64,000 nucleotides of DNA from Herbaspirillum hiltneri N3 (GCF_001267925.1 NZ_CP011409.1:4154001-4218000); one strand, 5' to 3'. Shown: positions 8,498 to 19,645, numbered from the stretch's first letter. Notes: generated by a model from the letters alone, not told the origin. A program made the numbers and translations.

Positions 8498-10381
8498 TCA
8501 GGCGGGAGCGGTAGCGGTCGGCGAAATATCGCCTGGCGTATTGTCGGAAGACTTCTTGGCCGGAAGACCGGACTTCGGCGGACGCGGTTCGTTGCCTGCC
8601 ATGATGTCGCTGATCTGGTCGGCGTCGATGGTTTCCCACTCGAGCAGCTTTTGCGCCATCACTTCGACCTTGTCGCGATTCTCTTCCAGCAGGCGGCGCG
8701 ACAGCGCGTATTGCGTGTCAAGGATGCTGCGGATTTCCGCATCGACCTTTTGCTGCGTCGCTTCCGAAACGGTCTTCGATGCCATGCGGCCGAAGTAGGC
8801 GTCTTGCTCGGTGTCCTCGTAGACCATCGTGCCCAGCGCTTCGGACATGCCGTAACGGGTCACCATGGCGCGCGCCAGCTTGGTTGCGCGCTCAAAGTCG
8901 TTGGAAGCGCCGGTCGACATCTGATGCATGAAGATCTCTTCTGCGATACGGCCGCCGAACAGGATGGCGATCTCTTCGAGCATCTTGTCCTTGTACATGT
9001 TGACGCGGTCATGCTCAGGCAACTGCCAGGTCAGGCCGAGTGCGTAGCCGCGCGGCATGATCGTGACCTTGTGGACCGGATCGGCTTTCGGCAAGAGCTT
9101 GGCGACGACGGCATGGCCGGATTCATGGAAGGCGGTATTGCGGCGCTCTTCCTCGCGCATCACGGCGGACTTGCGTTCCGGACCCATGACGATCTTGTCC
9201 TTGGCGTCTTCGAAGTCCTGCATTTCCACCAGGCGCTTGCTGCGGCGCGCGGCGAACAATGCGGCTTCGTTAACCAGGTTGGCCAGGTCGGCACCCGAGA
9301 AGCCGGGCGTGCCGCGCGCCAGGATATCGGCCTTGACGTCAGGCGCGATAGGCACCTTGCGCATGTGGACGTAGAGGATTTGTTCGCGGCCGCGGATATC
9401 CGGCAGACCGACCATCACCTGGCGGTCGAAACGGCCCGGACGCAGCAACGCCTTGTCCAGTACATCGGCGCGGTTGGTTGCAGCGATCACGATGACGCCG
9501 GAGTTGGCTTCGAAGCCATCCATCTCGACCAGCATCTGGTTCAGTGTCTGTTCACGTTCGTCATTGCCGCCGCCCATGCCGGCGCCGCGATGGCGGCCGA
9601 CTGCATCGATTTCGTCGATGAAGATGATGCACGGTGCGTGCTTCTTGGCATTCTCGAACATATCGCGAACGCGCGATGCGCCCACGCCGACGAACATTTC
9701 AACGAAATCGGAACCGGAGATGGTGAAGAACGGCACCTTGGCTTCGCCGGCAATTGCGCGAGCCAGCAATGTCTTACCGGTACCCGGAGGACCAACCATC
9801 AGCACGCCGTGAGGAATGCGGCCGCCGAGTTTCTGGAATTTGGTTGGATCGCGCAGGAATTCGACCAGCTCCTGCACTTCTTCCTTTGCTTCATCGCAAC
9901 CGGCGACGTCGGCAAAGGTGACCGAATTGCTGTTTTCATCGAGCATGCGCGCCTTCGATTTGCCGAAGGAGAACGCGCCGCCCTTGCCGCCGCCCTGCAT
10001 CTGGCGCATGAAGAACACCCACACGCCGATCAGCAACAGCATCGGGAACCAGGAGATGAATACTTGCGACAGGAAGGATTGTTCTTCAGGCTGCTTGACG
10101 TCGAATTTCACGCCGTTGTTCAGCAGATCGCCGACCAGGCCGCGGTCCAGATAGGTCGCGGCGGTTTTGACCTTTTTGCCATCTTGGGTTGTCGCGACGA
10201 TGCTGCGATCTTCGATGGTGGCGTCCTTGATGTGACCGGCTTTTACTTCGCTGATGAAGTCGGAGTAAGCGATCGGTGTAGCGCCCGACGCCAGGCTGCG
10301 GCTGTCGAACTGTTTAAAGACCATAAACAGCACAAGCGCGATGACCACCCAGATGGCGGCTTTGGAAAACATGTTGTTCAC
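8498..10381 (-). CDS. ftsH: ATP-dependent zinc metalloprotease FtsH
   Basis: Membrane-bound AAA+ protease that degrades misfolded membrane proteins and regulators such as sigma-32 and LpxC. Two N-terminal membrane segments ([13 protein letters not shown] and a second near residue 105) flank a periplasmic loop. The AAA domain has Walker A GPPGTGKT, Walker [12 protein letters not shown] and an SRH region ending RPGRFDRQV; the zinc site is HESGH. I place the start at GTG 10381 because GGAGGAG lies 5-6 nt upstream and the protein then begins [10 protein letters not shown] as in relatives. Length 627 residues. Confidence 0.97.
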   Translation of the reverse strand: MNNMFSKAAIWVVIALVLFMVFKQFDSRSLASGATPIAYSDFISEVKAGHIKDATIEDRSIVATTQDGKKVKTAATYLDRGLVGDLLNNGVKFDVKQPEEQSFLSQVFISWFPMLLLIGVWVFFMRQMQGGGKGGAFSFGKSKARMLDENSNSVTFADVAGCDEAKEEVQELVEFLRDPTKFQKLGGRIPHGVLMVGPPGTGKTLLARAIAGEAKVPFFTISGSDFVEMFVGVGASRVRDMFENAKKHAPCIIFIDEIDAVGRHRGAGMGGGNDEREQTLNQMLVEMDGFEANSGVIVIAATNRADVLDKALLRPGRFDRQVMVGLPDIRGREQILYVHMRKVPIAPDVKADILARGTPGFSGADLANLVNEAALFAARRSKRLVEMQDFEDAKDKIVMGPERKSAVMREEERRNTAFHESGHAVVAKLLPKADPVHKVTIMPRGYALGLTWQLPEHDRVNMYKDKMLEEIAILFGGRIAEEIFMHQMSTGASNDFERATKLARAMVTRYGMSEALGTMVYEDTEQDAYFGRMASKTVSEATQQKVDAEIRSILDTQYALSRRLLEENRDKVEVMAQKLLEWETIDADQISDIMAGNEPRPPKSGLPAKKSSDNTPGDISPTATAPA

Positions 10382-10707
10382 TAGAACTCCTCCGACGCGA
10401 GCGCGCCTCATTACCTTATATATATCCGATTTTACTCGGATTCATCTGCGCTTACTAGGAAACCGTCCATACCGGCAGTCCTGCTCTGAACTACGGCAAA
10501 CAGGCGGACAAACTTGAATGCGGAAAGACGGCAACATCACGTCGGAAACGCCTTCAAAACCGGCGCAAACGATGCCTTTCGGACATGCAAAAAGGAAGGC
10601 TCCCTGCAGTCGATGTGTGGCCGGATAGCGTGAAATCAAGGAGAAAAATGGGCTAAACGCCGGTTTATCACGCAAGTTTTACGATAAAACACCGGACACC
10701 GCAGGAC
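10382..10707 (-). promoter_or_regulatory. 326-bp gap between rlmE and ftsH, probable ftsH promoter region
   Basis: No credible gene. The last 70 bases before ftsH contain an imperfect hairpin (ATCCGA and TCGGAT around 10,426-10,443) and an AT-rich run (TATATATAAGG on the - strand) that may form a -10 region. ftsH is heat-shock regulated in relatives, but I see no clear sigma-32 promoter. Confidence 0.35.
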
Positions 10708-11352
10708 TTACTTCGGATTTTTCAGGATCTTGCCCAAAAGGAAAATTTCCGACGACTTGTCCCGGCTGGCCTTGGGCTTCTTCGACGTCACCGTCTTGAA
10801 TTCGGCGCGGAATTTGTGCACCAGCTCGTTGTAACCGGTGCCGTTGAAGCATTTCACCAGGACGGAGCCGGTCGGCTTCATGTGCGCCTGAGCGAATTCA
10901 ATTGCCAGATCGATAAGATGCTCGACCCGCGCCGCGTCGGAAATCGCCACGCCGGAAAGGTTCGGCGCCATATCGGACAGCACCAGGTCGACCTGGCGAC
11001 CATCCAGGATCGCTTCCAGCTGGCGCAGAGAGTCTTCCTCGCGGAAGTCGCCCTGGATGAAGTGGACGTCGGCGATCGGATCCATCGGCAGCATGTCCAG
11101 CCCGATGATGGTGCCGCGGATGCCTCCGCCTTCGAGACCGGCCAGCTTGTTGCGGGCGTATTGCGACCAGCTGCCGGGCGTCGAACCGAGGTCGACGATG
11201 ACCTGGCCGGGCTTGATCAGCTTCTCTTCCTCGTCGATTTCCTTGAGCTTGTAGGCCGCGCGCGCGCGATAGCCTTCCTTCTGCGCAAGCTTCACATACG
11301 GGTCGTTAATGTGATCGTGCAGCCAGTTTTTGTTTAATTTCTTCTTTGCCAT
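10708..11352 (-). CDS. rlmE: 23S rRNA (uridine-2552-2'-O)-methyltransferase RlmE
   Basis: Methylates U2552 in the ribosomal A loop using S-adenosylmethionine. 214 residues with the RrmJ fold: Arg-rich SRAAYKL-like start ([15 protein letters not shown]), SAM-binding [16 protein letters not shown], catalytic Asp in [13 protein letters not shown] and the Lys in [14 protein letters not shown]. It is transcribed away from yhbY, with a 96-bp divergent gap, and precedes ftsH; the rlmE-ftsH pair is conserved in proteobacteria. Confidence 0.97.
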   Translation of the reverse strand: MAKKKLNKNWLHDHINDPYVKLAQKEGYRARAAYKLKEIDEEEKLIKPGQVIVDLGSTPGSWSQYARNKLAGLEGGGIRGTIIGLDMLPMDPIADVHFIQGDFREEDSLRQLEAILDGRQVDLVLSDMAPNLSGVAISDAARVEHLIDLAIEFAQAHMKPTGSVLVKCFNGTGYNELVHKFRAEFKTVTSKKPKASRDKSSEIFLLGKILKNPK

Positions 11353-11448
11353 TCGCGTAGAATACTGGTTTTAAATATTGAGGGACAGAGTTCGGTCCGG
11401 TTCTTGCCGGCCTCAGGCTACAAGCCGCTCTCCCACCGGAAACAAACT

Positions 11449-11913
11449 ATGTTGAAACTTACTCCTGCAGAGCGCAGTGAATTGCGTGCCGAAGCGCATG
11501 GCCTGAGCCCTGTCGTGATCGTCGGCGAAGGCGGCCTGACGCCGGCCGTTACCAAAGAAATCGACGCCAGCCTGAACGCCCATGGCCTCATCAAAGTACG
11601 CGTGTTCGGCGATGATCGCGAAGCGCGCATCGCGATTTACGACACCATCTGCGCAGAGCTGAAAGCAGCTCCCGTGCAACACATCGGCAAGCTGCTGGTG
11701 ATCTTCCGTCCGAAAAAGGACGCCATCAAGGAACGCAGCGAAACACGCGGCAAGGGCATGCGCGAAGTCACCATCGTCAAACCCAGCGCCAGCGGCACCA
11801 AGCGTCCATCGGTGACCAAGGTCATGATCAAGGGCAACGAACGCGTTACCGCAGGCGGCTCGATCAAGCGCGCCAAACCGCGTCAGAAAAGCGCCAAGAA
11901 ATCCATGGGCTGA
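11449..11913 (+). CDS. yhbY: Ribosome assembly RNA-binding protein YhbY
   Basis: CRM-domain protein that associates with the 50S ribosomal precursor. The CRM domain fills about residues 1-95 (MLKLTPAERSELRAEAHGL, the GEGGLTPAV loop, LIKVRVFGDDRE). The C-terminal extension of about 55 residues is rich in Lys and Arg, common in betaproteobacterial members and longer than the 97-residue E. coli protein. Start ATG 11449 matches the conserved N-terminus. It is a single-gene unit ending in a strong terminator. Confidence 0.92.
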   Translation: MLKLTPAERSELRAEAHGLSPVVIVGEGGLTPAVTKEIDASLNAHGLIKVRVFGDDREARIAIYDTICAELKAAPVQHIGKLLVIFRPKKDAIKERSETRGKGMREVTIVKPSASGTKRPSVTKVMIKGNERVTAGGSIKRAKPRQKSAKKSMG

Positions 11914-11942
11914 CGGGCCGTTTTTCATCCGGTCAGCACAAG

Positions 11943-11973
11943 AAAAAATGCCCGCGACAGCGGGCATTTTTTT
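11943..11973. terminator. Bidirectional terminator between yhbY and greA
   Basis: Perfect stem AAAAAATGCCCGC/GCGGGCATTTTTT with a 4-nt GACA loop, with an A run on one side and a T run on the other, 30 nt after the yhbY stop. It sits between converging yhbY and greA and can serve both. Confidence 0.92.
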
Positions 11974-12042
11974 ACCGCCGCAGCGCCGTCGATTTCAAAC
12001 AGCATTCATCAACAGCGCCTGCGCCGGCCTTTGCGCTACGGC

Positions 12043-12525
12043 TTAAACGTAACGCACTTCCAGGATTTCATACTCGCGCACGCCGGACGGCGCTTCGACG
12101 GCAACCACGTCGCCGGCGCTCTTGCCGATCAATGCACGTGCGATCGGCGACGTCACCGACACCTTCGACACCTTGATGTCGGCTTCGTCGATACCGACGA
12201 TCTGGTAGGTCACCTTTTCACCGCTGTCCAGGTTTTCCAGATCAACCGTCGCGGCAAACACCACGCGGCCATCGGCGCCCGAACTCAATGTCGCCGGATC
12301 GACGACCAGCGACGAACCCAGCTTGCCTTCGAGGTCGGCAATGCGGCCTTCGATGAAAGCCTGGCGCTCCTTGGCGGCATCGTATTCGGCATTTTCCGAC
12401 AGATCGCCTTGCGCACGCGCTTCGGCAATCGCGTTGATGACCGCCGGACGTTCTTTGGTTTTCAGACGCTGCAACTCTTCCTTCAGAAGCTCTGCACCAT
12501 ACTTGGTGATGGGAACTGTACTCAT
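12043..12525 (-). CDS. greA: Transcription elongation factor GreA
   Basis: Stimulates RNA cleavage by backtracked RNA polymerase. 160 residues: an N-terminal coiled coil (about 1-75) with the acidic tip in QGDLSENAEYDAAKERQ, then the C-terminal globular domain (VTYQIVGIDEADI, SPIARALIGKSAGDVV). The start at 12525 gives MSTVPITKYG, the conserved beginning; the upstream in-frame extension is not GreA-like. It lies downstream of carB with a terminator and a large inverted repeat between them, so it is probably transcribed on its own. Confidence 0.97.
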   Translation of the reverse strand: MSTVPITKYGAELLKEELQRLKTKERPAVINAIAEARAQGDLSENAEYDAAKERQAFIEGRIADLEGKLGSSLVVDPATLSSGADGRVVFAATVDLENLDSGEKVTYQIVGIDEADIKVSKVSVTSPIARALIGKSAGDVVAVEAPSGVREYEILEVRYV

Positions 12526-12574
12526 AAAACTCTCAACAAAAAAATGAGGCACTTTTGTATGACTTGCCCCATAA

Positions 12575-12631
12575 GGCTGTTGGGACATTGCCCTGAGACG
12601 GTCGCCCGTCCAACGCAATGTCCCAACAGCC
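12575..12631 (-). promoter_or_regulatory. Long inverted repeat in the greA leader
   Basis: A perfect 16-bp inverted repeat (GGCTGTTGGGACATTG and CAATGTCCCAACAGCC) encloses 25 nt holding a smaller GACGG/CCGTC hairpin. It lies 50-106 nt upstream of greA. It has no adjacent T run, so it is not a plain terminator; an RNA structure in the greA leader or a cruciform is possible. Confidence 0.5.
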
Positions 12632-12658
12632 CTCGCGGGCAAATACAGAGTTTGCCGT

Positions 12659-12702
12659 TAAAAAAGACACAGAGGGCATCGAATACTCAGATGCCCTCTG
12701 TG
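12659..12702 (-). terminator. Rho-independent terminator after carB
   Basis: Perfect 13-bp stem CACAGAGGGCATC/GATGCCCTCTGTG with a 9-nt loop; on the - strand it is followed by TCTTTTTT. It lies 27 nt after the carB stop and ends the car operon. Confidence 0.92.
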
Positions 12703-12728
12703 GCTAGCAATAAAACGTGTATGTGGGT

Positions 12729-15700
12729 TTAGTGTATAGCTTTATGCAGCCCTTGTAAATCATACACATCCAGCGCATCCAGATGGCGCATGCCTTCCAC
12801 CGCAGCCTCTGCGCCGGCGATGGTCGTGAACGTCGTCACGCGCGCCGCCAGCGCCGAAGTACGGATGGCGCCGGAGTCGGCAATCGCCGTACGCTTTTCT
12901 TCGACCGTGTTGACCACCAGCGTGATCTCGTTGTTCTTGATCATGTCGACGATATGCGGACGACCTTCGACCACCTTGTTCACGGTGGTCACGGGAATGC
13001 CGGCGGCGCTGATGGCGCTGGCTGTCCCCTTGGTCGCAACGATCAGGAAACCGAGACCGACCAGGTCCTTCGCCACTTGGACCGCGCGCGGCTTGTCGCT
13101 GCCCTTGACGCTCAGGAATACCTTGCCCGATGTCGGCAGCTTGACGCCGGCGCCCAGCTGCGACTTGACGAAGGCTTCGCCGAAGGTCTTGCCCACGCCC
13201 ATGACTTCACCGGTCGACTTCATTTCAGGTCCGAGGATCGTGTCGACGCCCGGGAATTTCACGAACGGGAACACGGCTTCCTTGACGCTGAAGTAAGGCG
13301 GGATCACTTCGTTCTTGATGCCCTGGCTGTCCAGCGACTGGCCGACCATGCAGCGCGCGGCGATCTTCGCCAGTTGCAGGCCGGTTGCCTTCGAGACGAA
13401 CGGCACGGTGCGCGATGCGCGCGGGTTCACTTCCAGCACGAAGACGACGTCTTGCAATTTGCCGTCGACTTCGGTTTGCTGGATGGCGAACTGCACGTTC
13501 ATCAGGCCGACCACGTTCAGGCCCTTGGCCATCAGTGCTGTCTGGCGCTTCAGTTCGTCAATGGTGTCTTTCGCCAGCGAGTATGGCGGCAGCGAGCAAG
13601 CCGAGTCGCCCGAGTGCACGCCGGCTTGTTCGATATGTTCCATCACGCCGCCGATGAAGGTGCGCTCGCCGTCCGACAGACAGTCGACGTCAACTTCGAT
13701 CGCGTCGTTCAGGAAGCGGTCCAGCAGCACCGGCGAGTCATGCGAGACCTTGACCGCTTCGCGCATGTAGCGCTCGAGGTCGCGTTGCTCGTGGACGATT
13801 TCCATCGCGCGGCCACCCAGCACGTACGAAGGGCGCACCACCAGCGGATAACCGATTTCCTGCGCCAGGCGCAGTGCGTCGGCTTCCGTGCGTGCGGTGC
13901 GGTTCGGCGGCTGGCGCAGACCGAGGTCCTGCAGCATTTTCTGGAAACGCTCGCGGTCTTCGGCGGCGTCGATCATGTCAGGCGAGGTGCCGACGATAGG
14001 CACGCCGTTGGCTTCCAGATCCAGCGCCAGCTTCAGCGGGGTCTGGCCGCCGTACTGAACGATCACGCCGACCGGTTTTTCCAGCGCGACAATTTCCAGC
14101 ACGTCTTCCAATGTCAGCGATTCGAAGTACAGACGGTCGGACGTGTCGTAGTCGGTCGAGACGGTTTCCGGATTGCAGTTGACCATGATGGTCTCGTAAC
14201 CGTCTTCGCGCATTGCCAGCGCAGCGTGGACGCAGCAATAGTCGAATTCGATGCCCTGGCCGATGCGGTTCGGACCGCCGCCCAGCACCATGATCTTCTT
14301 CTTGTCGGTCGGCTTCGATTCGCACTCTTCCTCATAGGTCGAGTACATGTACGCTGTGTTGGTCGAGAATTCGCCCGCGCAGGTATCGACGCGCTTGTAG
14401 ACCGGACGGATGTTCAGCGCATGGCGCTTCTCGCGCACGGCGGTGTCGGTGACCTTCAGCAGCTTGGCCAGGCGACGGTCGGCGAAGCCCTTTTGCTTGA
14501 GCTTGTACAGCGTCGCCTTGTCCAGGCCTTCCAGTGTCTGGCCATTTTCCAGCCACAATTCGATGTCGACGATTTCCTTGATCTGCGACAGGAACCACGG
14601 ATCGATGTGCGTCAGGCCATGCACTTCTTCCAGCGTGAAACCTTGCGCGAATGCATCGCCCACGTACCAGATACGGTCGGGACCGGGCTCGCCCAGTTCT
14701 TCCTTGATGGTTTCGTGGTCGGTGGTCTTTTCGTTCATGCCGTCAACGCCGACTTCCAGGCCGCGCAGCGCTTTCTGGAACGACTCCTGGAAGGTGCGCC
14801 CGATCGCCATGACTTCACCGACCGACTTCATTTGCGTGGTCAGATGGTTGTCGGCTTGCGGGAACTTCTCGAACGCAAAGCGCGGAATCTTGGTAACGAC
14901 GTAGTCAATCGACGGTTCGAACGAAGCCGGGGTCGCGCCGCCGGTGATTTCGTTGCGCAGCTCGTCCAGCGTGAAACCGACCGCCAACTTGGCAGCGATC
15001 TTGGCGATCGGGAAACCGGTCGCTTTCGAAGCCAGCGCCGACGAACGCGACACGCGCGGATTCATTTCGATGACGATCATGCGGCCGTCGGCCGGATTGA
15101 CCGAGAACTGCACGTTGGAGCCACCGGTGTCGACGCCGATTTCACGCAGCACCGCCAGCGAGGCGTTACGCATGATCTGGTATTCCTTGTCGGTCAGCGT
15201 TTGCGCTGGGGCGACCGTGATGGAGTCGCCGGTATGCACGCCCATCGGATCCAGGTTTTCGATCGAGCAGACGATGATGCAGTTGTCGGCCTTGTCGCGC
15301 ACGACTTCCATCTCGTACTCTTTCCAGCCGATCAGCGATTCTTCAATCAGCAGTTCGGTGGTCGGCGATGCTTCCAGGCCGCGCTTGCAGATGGTTTCGA
15401 ATTCTTCGGCGTTATAGGCGATGCCGCCGCCGGTGCCGCCCATGGTGAACGATGGGCGAATGATGACCGGGAAGCCCAGTTCCTTCTGCACGGCCCATGA
15501 TTCTTCCAGGGAATGCGATACGCCCGAACGTGCGGAACCCAGACCGATCTTGGTCATGGCGTCCTTGAACTTGGAGCGGTCTTCGGCCTTGTCGATGGCT
15601 TCCGGCGAGGCGCCGATCAGTTCGCAACCGTATTTTTCGAGCACGCCGTTGCGGTGCAGATCGAGTGCACAGTTCAGCGCGGTCTGGCCGCCCATGGTCG

Positions 15701-15962
15701 GCAGGATCGCGTCCGGCTTTTCCTTGGCGATGATGCGTTCCACCACTTGCCAGGTAATCGGCTCGATGTAGGTGACGTCGGCCATTTCAGGGTCGGTCAT
15801 GATGGTCGCGGGATTGCTGTTGACCAGAATGACTTTGTAGCCCTCTTCACGCAGCGCCTTGCAGGCTTGCGCACCGGAATAGTCAAATTCGCAGGCCTGA
15901 CCGATGATGATCGGACCGGCGCCGATGATCAGGATGCTTTTAATGTCGTTACGCTTAGGCAT
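12729..15962 (-). CDS. carB: Carbamoyl-phosphate synthase large subunit
   Basis: Makes carbamoyl phosphate from bicarbonate, ammonia (from CarA) and two ATP for arginine and pyrimidine synthesis. 1077 residues, full length, with two ATP-grasp halves: the first begins [20 protein letters not shown], the second [20 protein letters not shown], and a C-terminal MGS-like regulatory domain starts about residue 935. The gene overlaps the 3' end of carA by 8 nt, indicating translational coupling. CarB itself looks intact even though its partner gene is truncated. Confidence 0.98.
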   Translation of the reverse strand: MPKRNDIKSILIIGAGPIIIGQACEFDYSGAQACKALREEGYKVILVNSNPATIMTDPEMADVTYIEPITWQVVERIIAKEKPDAILPTMGGQTALNCALDLHRNGVLEKYGCELIGASPEAIDKAEDRSKFKDAMTKIGLGSARSGVSHSLEESWAVQKELGFPVIIRPSFTMGGTGGGIAYNAEEFETICKRGLEASPTTELLIEESLIGWKEYEMEVVRDKADNCIIVCSIENLDPMGVHTGDSITVAPAQTLTDKEYQIMRNASLAVLREIGVDTGGSNVQFSVNPADGRMIVIEMNPRVSRSSALASKATGFPIAKIAAKLAVGFTLDELRNEITGGATPASFEPSIDYVVTKIPRFAFEKFPQADNHLTTQMKSVGEVMAIGRTFQESFQKALRGLEVGVDGMNEKTTDHETIKEELGEPGPDRIWYVGDAFAQGFTLEEVHGLTHIDPWFLSQIKEIVDIELWLENGQTLEGLDKATLYKLKQKGFADRRLAKLLKVTDTAVREKRHALNIRPVYKRVDTCAGEFSTNTAYMYSTYEEECESKPTDKKKIMVLGGGPNRIGQGIEFDYCCVHAALAMREDGYETIMVNCNPETVSTDYDTSDRLYFESLTLEDVLEIVALEKPVGVIVQYGGQTPLKLALDLEANGVPIVGTSPDMIDAAEDRERFQKMLQDLGLRQPPNRTARTEADALRLAQEIGYPLVVRPSYVLGGRAMEIVHEQRDLERYMREAVKVSHDSPVLLDRFLNDAIEVDVDCLSDGERTFIGGVMEHIEQAGVHSGDSACSLPPYSLAKDTIDELKRQTALMAKGLNVVGLMNVQFAIQQTEVDGKLQDVVFVLEVNPRASRTVPFVSKATGLQLAKIAARCMVGQSLDSQGIKNEVIPPYFSVKEAVFPFVKFPGVDTILGPEMKSTGEVMGVGKTFGEAFVKSQLGAGVKLPTSGKVFLSVKGSDKPRAVQVAKDLVGLGFLIVATKGTASAISAAGIPVTTVNKVVEGRPHIVDMIKNNEITLVVNTVEEKRTAIADSGAIRTSALAARVTTFTTIAGAEAAVEGMRHLDALDVYDLQGLHKAIH

Positions 15963-16998
15963 GTTTCTTTTTCTCCATCATCGCCACAAATTTATCGAAC
16001 AGGGGGGCGATGTCATGCGGCCCGGGCGATGCTTCGGGGTGGCCCTGGAAGCAGAACGCGGGCTTATCGGTACGGGCAAAACCTTGCAGCGAGCCATCGA
16101 ATAGCGACACGTGCGTGACACGGCAGTTGGCAGGCAAGGTCGCGGCATCCACTGCAAAACCGTGGTTTTGCGACGTGATCAGCACTTGCTTGGAGTCCAG
16201 ATCCTGGACCGGGTGATTGGCGCCGTGGTGGCCGAACTTCATCTTCAGCGTCTTGGCGCCGGAAGCCAGCGCCATGATTTGATGGCCGAGGCAGATGCCG
16301 AAGGTCGGGATGCCGCGCTCGATCAGTTCCTTGGATGCGGCAATCGCGTAGTCGCATGGCTCCGGATCGCCGGGACCGTTGGACAGGAAGATGCCGTCCG
16401 GATTCAGGGCCAGCGCTTCGGCGGCAGTCGCCTGCGCCGGCAGCACGGTGACCTTGCAGCCGCGCTCGGCGAGCATGCGCAGGATGTTGTACTTGACGCC
16501 GTAGTCGAAGGCGACCACGTGGAATTTCGGCGTGATTTGCTGACCGTAGCCGCGACCCAGTTTCCACTCGGTTTCGGTCCAGTTGTAGGCTTGTTTGGTC
16601 GACACCACCTTGGCCAGGTCCATGCCGGCCAGCCCCGGGAAACCGCGCGCCAGTTCCAGCGCCTTGGCGGTTGCCGCTGCGATGTCGGTCTCACCCGCGA
16701 CGATGGCGCCGCTCTGGGCGCCCTTTTCGCGCAGGATGCGGGTCAGCTTGCGCGTGTCGATATCGGCAATGGCCACGATGTTGCTGGCCTGCAGGTATTC
16801 GGTCAGTGTTTGCTTGGTGCGGAAATTGGAGGTCAGGCGCGGCAGATCCTTGATGATCAGGCCGGCAGCGTGGATCTGCGAGGCTTCGACGTCTTCGGCA
16901 TTGACGCCGGTGTTGCCGATATGCGGGTAAGTCAGTGTGACGATCTGGCGGCTGTAGCTGGGGTCGGTCAGAATTTCCTGATAGCCGGTCCCCCACAC
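15955..16998 (-). CDS. carA: Carbamoyl-phosphate synthase small subunit, 5'-truncated and joined to recQ
   Basis: The glutaminase subunit of carbamoyl-phosphate synthase. The class I glutamine amidotransferase domain is complete: nucleophile Cys in GICLGHQIM and His-Glu in [11 protein letters not shown]. The N-terminus is not: homology begins at [15 protein letters not shown], so about 36 residues seen in E. coli CarA are absent. The sequence directly upstream belongs to the HRDC end of recQ in another frame. The only start left is a GTG at 16998 inside recQ, with no convincing ribosome site. Unless that start works and the shortened domain folds, the product is probably non-functional. Confidence 0.85.
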   Translation of the reverse strand: MWGTGYQEILTDPSYSRQIVTLTYPHIGNTGVNAEDVEASQIHAAGLIIKDLPRLTSNFRTKQTLTEYLQASNIVAIADIDTRKLTRILREKGAQSGAIVAGETDIAAATAKALELARGFPGLAGMDLAKVVSTKQAYNWTETEWKLGRGYGQQITPKFHVVAFDYGVKYNILRMLAERGCKVTVLPAQATAAEALALNPDGIFLSNGPGDPEPCDYAIAASKELIERGIPTFGICLGHQIMALASGAKTLKMKFGHHGANHPVQDLDSKQVLITSQNHGFAVDAATLPANCRVTHVSLFDGSLQGFARTDKPAFCFQGHPEASPGPHDIAPLFDKFVAMMEKKKHA

Positions 16999-18772
16999 CG
17001 GTGACGCCGCGCAGGTCGTCGAGCGATGACGGCCTGGCCTTGGCGATTTCGCGCATGGTGGCGTCGTGGAAGATGACGTAGGCCGGCACGTTGTGCTTGC
17101 GCGCGGTCTCGACGCGCCACCAGCGCAGCTTGTCGAAGATCCCCTGCTCTTCGGTCGAGAGATCGGTTTCGGCGTAGTTGGATTTGGAGGACGTGCGTTT
17201 CGGCTTGACCGGTTTCTGGTACTGGCGCAACTGGATTTTCTGTTCGCCGCGCAGGACCGGCTTCGCCTCTTCGGTCAGCTTGAGAGAGCTGTAGTTTTCG
17301 TGGTCGACGGTCAGCAAACCGAGCGCGATGACCTGGCGCAGCACGGCGCGCCATTCGGCTTCGCCATACTCGCTGCCGATGCCGAACACCGACAACTGGT
17401 CGTGACGCCATTGCTTGACCCTGTCGCCATCGATGCCGCGCAAGACATCCAGCACGTGGCCAGCGGCGAAGCGCTGCTCGACGCGATAGACGGTCGACAG
17501 CAGCTTTTGCGCCATCAGGGTGCCGTCGAAGGATACCGGCGGCGTCAGGCAGATGTCGCAGTTGCCGCAGGCTTGCTGGCCATGCTGGCCGAAATAGTCG
17601 AGCAGGCGCACGCGGCGGCAATGCAAGGTCTCGCACAGTCCCAGCATGGCGTCGAGCTTGATGCCGAGCACGCGCTTGAAGGTTTCGTCGGCTTCCGACT
17701 CGGAGATCATGCGGCGCTGCTGCACCACGTCCTGCAGGCCGTAGGCCATCCAGGCGTTGGCAGGCAAGCCGTCGCGGCCGGCGCGGCCGGTTTCCTGGTA
17801 ATAGCCTTCGATGCTCTTGGGTAGGTCCAGATGGGCGACGAAGCGCACGTCGGGCTTGTCGATGCCCATGCCGAAAGCGATGGTGGCGACCATGACGATC
17901 TTGTCTTCGCGCAGGAACCGCGCCTGGTTGGCAGTGCGCTTGGCGTAGTCCATGCCGGCGTGATACGGCAGCGCGTTGATGCCGCTCTGCTTGAGGAATT
18001 CGGCGGTTTCTTCGACCTTCTTGCGCGACAGGCAATACACCACGCCGGCGTCGTCGGGATGCTCGCTCTCGATGAAGTCGAGCAGCTGCTTGCGGCCGTT
18101 GGCCTTCTCGACGATCTGATAGCGGATGTTCGGGCGGTCGAAGGAAGACACGAACTGGCGCGCGTCTTCGAGCTGCAGGCGATGGATGATTTCTTCGCGG
18201 GTCTGCTGGTCGGCGGTCGCGGTCAGCGCGATGCGCGGGACGTTGGGGAAGCGCTCATGCAGCACCGACAGCTTGATGTACTCGGGGCGGAAGTCATGAC
18301 CCCATTGCGATACGCAATGCGCCTCGTCGATGGCGAACAATGCGATGTGCGCCGCTTCCAGCAGGTCCAGGCAGCGCGGCGTCATCAGGCGTTCGGGAGC
18401 GACATAGAGCAAGTCGATATCGCCGCTGCGCACGCGCCGCTCGATCTGCATCGCTTCGTCGAAGGTCTGGGTGGAGTTGAGGAAGGCCGCACGCACGCCG
18501 ACTTCAGCGAGCGCATCGACCTGGTCCTGCATCAGCGCGATCAGCGGCGACACCACCACGCCCACGCCGTCGCGCACCAGGGCCGGCACCTGATAGCACA
18601 GCGACTTGCCGCCGCCGGTCGGCATCAGCACCAGGGCGTCGCCGCCTTGTACGACATGCTGGACGATGTCGGCCTGCTGGCCGCGGAACGACGGGTAGCC
18701 GAATACGGTTTCGAGTATGTGCAGCGCCTTACCCTGCTGCTCCTCAACGCGCTCTGACACGATTTTTGACAT
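16691..18772 (-). CDS. recQ: ATP-dependent DNA helicase RecQ with a foreign C-terminus
   Basis: 3'-5' superfamily 2 helicase of recombination and repair. Residues 1 to about 594 are RecQ: Walker A PTGGGKS, DEAH box in [20 protein letters not shown], motif [11 protein letters not shown], the RQC zinc cysteines ([24 protein letters not shown]) and an HRDC domain from about 545. HRDC stops at [13 protein letters not shown]; the frame then runs about 99 codons through carA sequence out of its frame until a stop at 16691. Helicase and RQC domains should be intact; the last HRDC helix is lost. ATG 18772 directly abuts the TAA of the preceding uppP gene. Confidence 0.88.
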   Translation of the reverse strand: MSKIVSERVEEQQGKALHILETVFGYPSFRGQQADIVQHVVQGGDALVLMPTGGGKSLCYQVPALVRDGVGVVVSPLIALMQDQVDALAEVGVRAAFLNSTQTFDEAMQIERRVRSGDIDLLYVAPERLMTPRCLDLLEAAHIALFAIDEAHCVSQWGHDFRPEYIKLSVLHERFPNVPRIALTATADQQTREEIIHRLQLEDARQFVSSFDRPNIRYQIVEKANGRKQLLDFIESEHPDDAGVVYCLSRKKVEETAEFLKQSGINALPYHAGMDYAKRTANQARFLREDKIVMVATIAFGMGIDKPDVRFVAHLDLPKSIEGYYQETGRAGRDGLPANAWMAYGLQDVVQQRRMISESEADETFKRVLGIKLDAMLGLCETLHCRRVRLLDYFGQHGQQACGNCDICLTPPVSFDGTLMAQKLLSTVYRVEQRFAAGHVLDVLRGIDGDRVKQWRHDQLSVFGIGSEYGEAEWRAVLRQVIALGLLTVDHENYSSLKLTEEAKPVLRGEQKIQLRQYQKPVKPKRTSSKSNYAETDLSTEEQGIFDKLRWWRVETARKHNVPAYVIFHDATMREIAKARPSSLDDLRGVTGVGDRLSGNSDRPQLQPPDRHTDLPAYRQHRRQCRRRRSLADPRCRPDHQGSAAPDLQFPHQANTDRIPAGQQHRGHCRYRHAQADPHPARKGRPERRHRRG

Positions 18773-19645
18773 TTAGTGCAAGTACCCTTTGCTGACCGCA
18801 ACCAGCAAAAACGCGCCGAGTGCTGCGCGATAAACAATGAAAGGCCAGGTCGAGAAGCGCTCCAGGAATTTCATCAATCCCCAGATCGCGCAAAACGCCG
18901 ACAGGCTCGCCACCACGATGCCGAACAGCAGCAGCGACCATGCCTGCAGCGGAATCTGCGCGTGCAGCAGCACGGCCAGTTCCTTGAGACCGGCCAGCGC
19001 AATCGCCGGCAGGCCGAGCAGGAAGGAAAAGCGCGCCGCTTCTTCCCGCTTGAAATTGAGGAACAGCGCGGCAGTCAGCGTCGAACCCGAACGCGACACG
19101 CCTGGAATCAGCGCACCGACCTGCGCAATGCCGACGATCAGCGCGTCACGCAAACGCATCTCGTCGACGCTGCGACGGTGGCGGCAAGCCAGCTCGGCAA
19201 TCGCCAGCAAGATCGCCATGGCGATGCACGACCAGCCGATCACCGACAGGCTGCGCAGCGGCGAGCCGCAGGCGTTCAGCACGTGCGACAAGGCCAGTCC
19301 GGCGATGCCGATGGGGATGGTCGCCAGGACGATGGCGACGGCCAGGCGAAACATCGGGCTGTTGAAATCGCGCTGTTTCCACGCGGCGATGCTGCCGGTG
19401 GTGACCGCCGAGACATCGCGCCAGAAATAGCTGACCACCGCAGCCAGCGCCGCCAGTTGCATCGCCGCCGAAAACGCCGCCCCCGGATCGTGCCAGCCCA
19501 ATACCGCCGGCACGATGCGCATATGCGCCGTGGACGAGATCGGCAGCAGTTCGGTGATGCCTTGCACCACGCCGAGGAAACCGATCTGCAGATAGTCGAG
19601 AGAGGCGAAACCGATATCCAGACCGGCGCTGCACGCATTTGCCAC
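18773..19645 (-). CDS. uppP: Undecaprenyl-diphosphatase, copy 1
   Basis: BacA/UppP family membrane phosphatase that recycles undecaprenyl pyrophosphate for cell wall synthesis and confers bacitracin tolerance. 290 residues with about eight hydrophobic segments. The first motif is QGITELLPISSTAHM (the (E/Q)XXXE type) and the second is PGVSRSGSTLTAALF. It is clearly diverged from the adjacent second copy. Its stop codon touches the recQ start, and it lies 18 nt after copy 2, so uppP-uppP-recQ form one - strand unit. Confidence 0.92.
   Translation of the reverse strand: MANACSAGLDIGFASLDYLQIGFLGVVQGITELLPISSTAHMRIVPAVLGWHDPGAAFSAAMQLAALAAVVSYFWRDVSAVTTGSIAAWKQRDFNSPMFRLAVAIVLATIPIGIAGLALSHVLNACGSPLRSLSVIGWSCIAMAILLAIAELACRHRRSVDEMRLRDALIVGIAQVGALIPGVSRSGSTLTAALFLNFKREEAARFSFLLGLPAIALAGLKELAVLLHAQIPLQAWSLLLFGIVVASLSAFCAIWGLMKFLERFSTWPFIVYRAALGAFLLVAVSKGYLH

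Noticed and set aside
10442..10675. A 77-codon - strand gene between rlmE and ftsH
   Set aside because: Cys- and Arg-rich random-looking product in a promoter region, no ribosome site.
12783..15500. A 905-codon frame antisense to carB, and similar long antisense frames over ftsH, uppP, mrcA and aceE
   Set aside because: These arise from GC-rich codon use of the real genes; compositions rich in Arg, His and Gln and the lack of domains show they are shadows.
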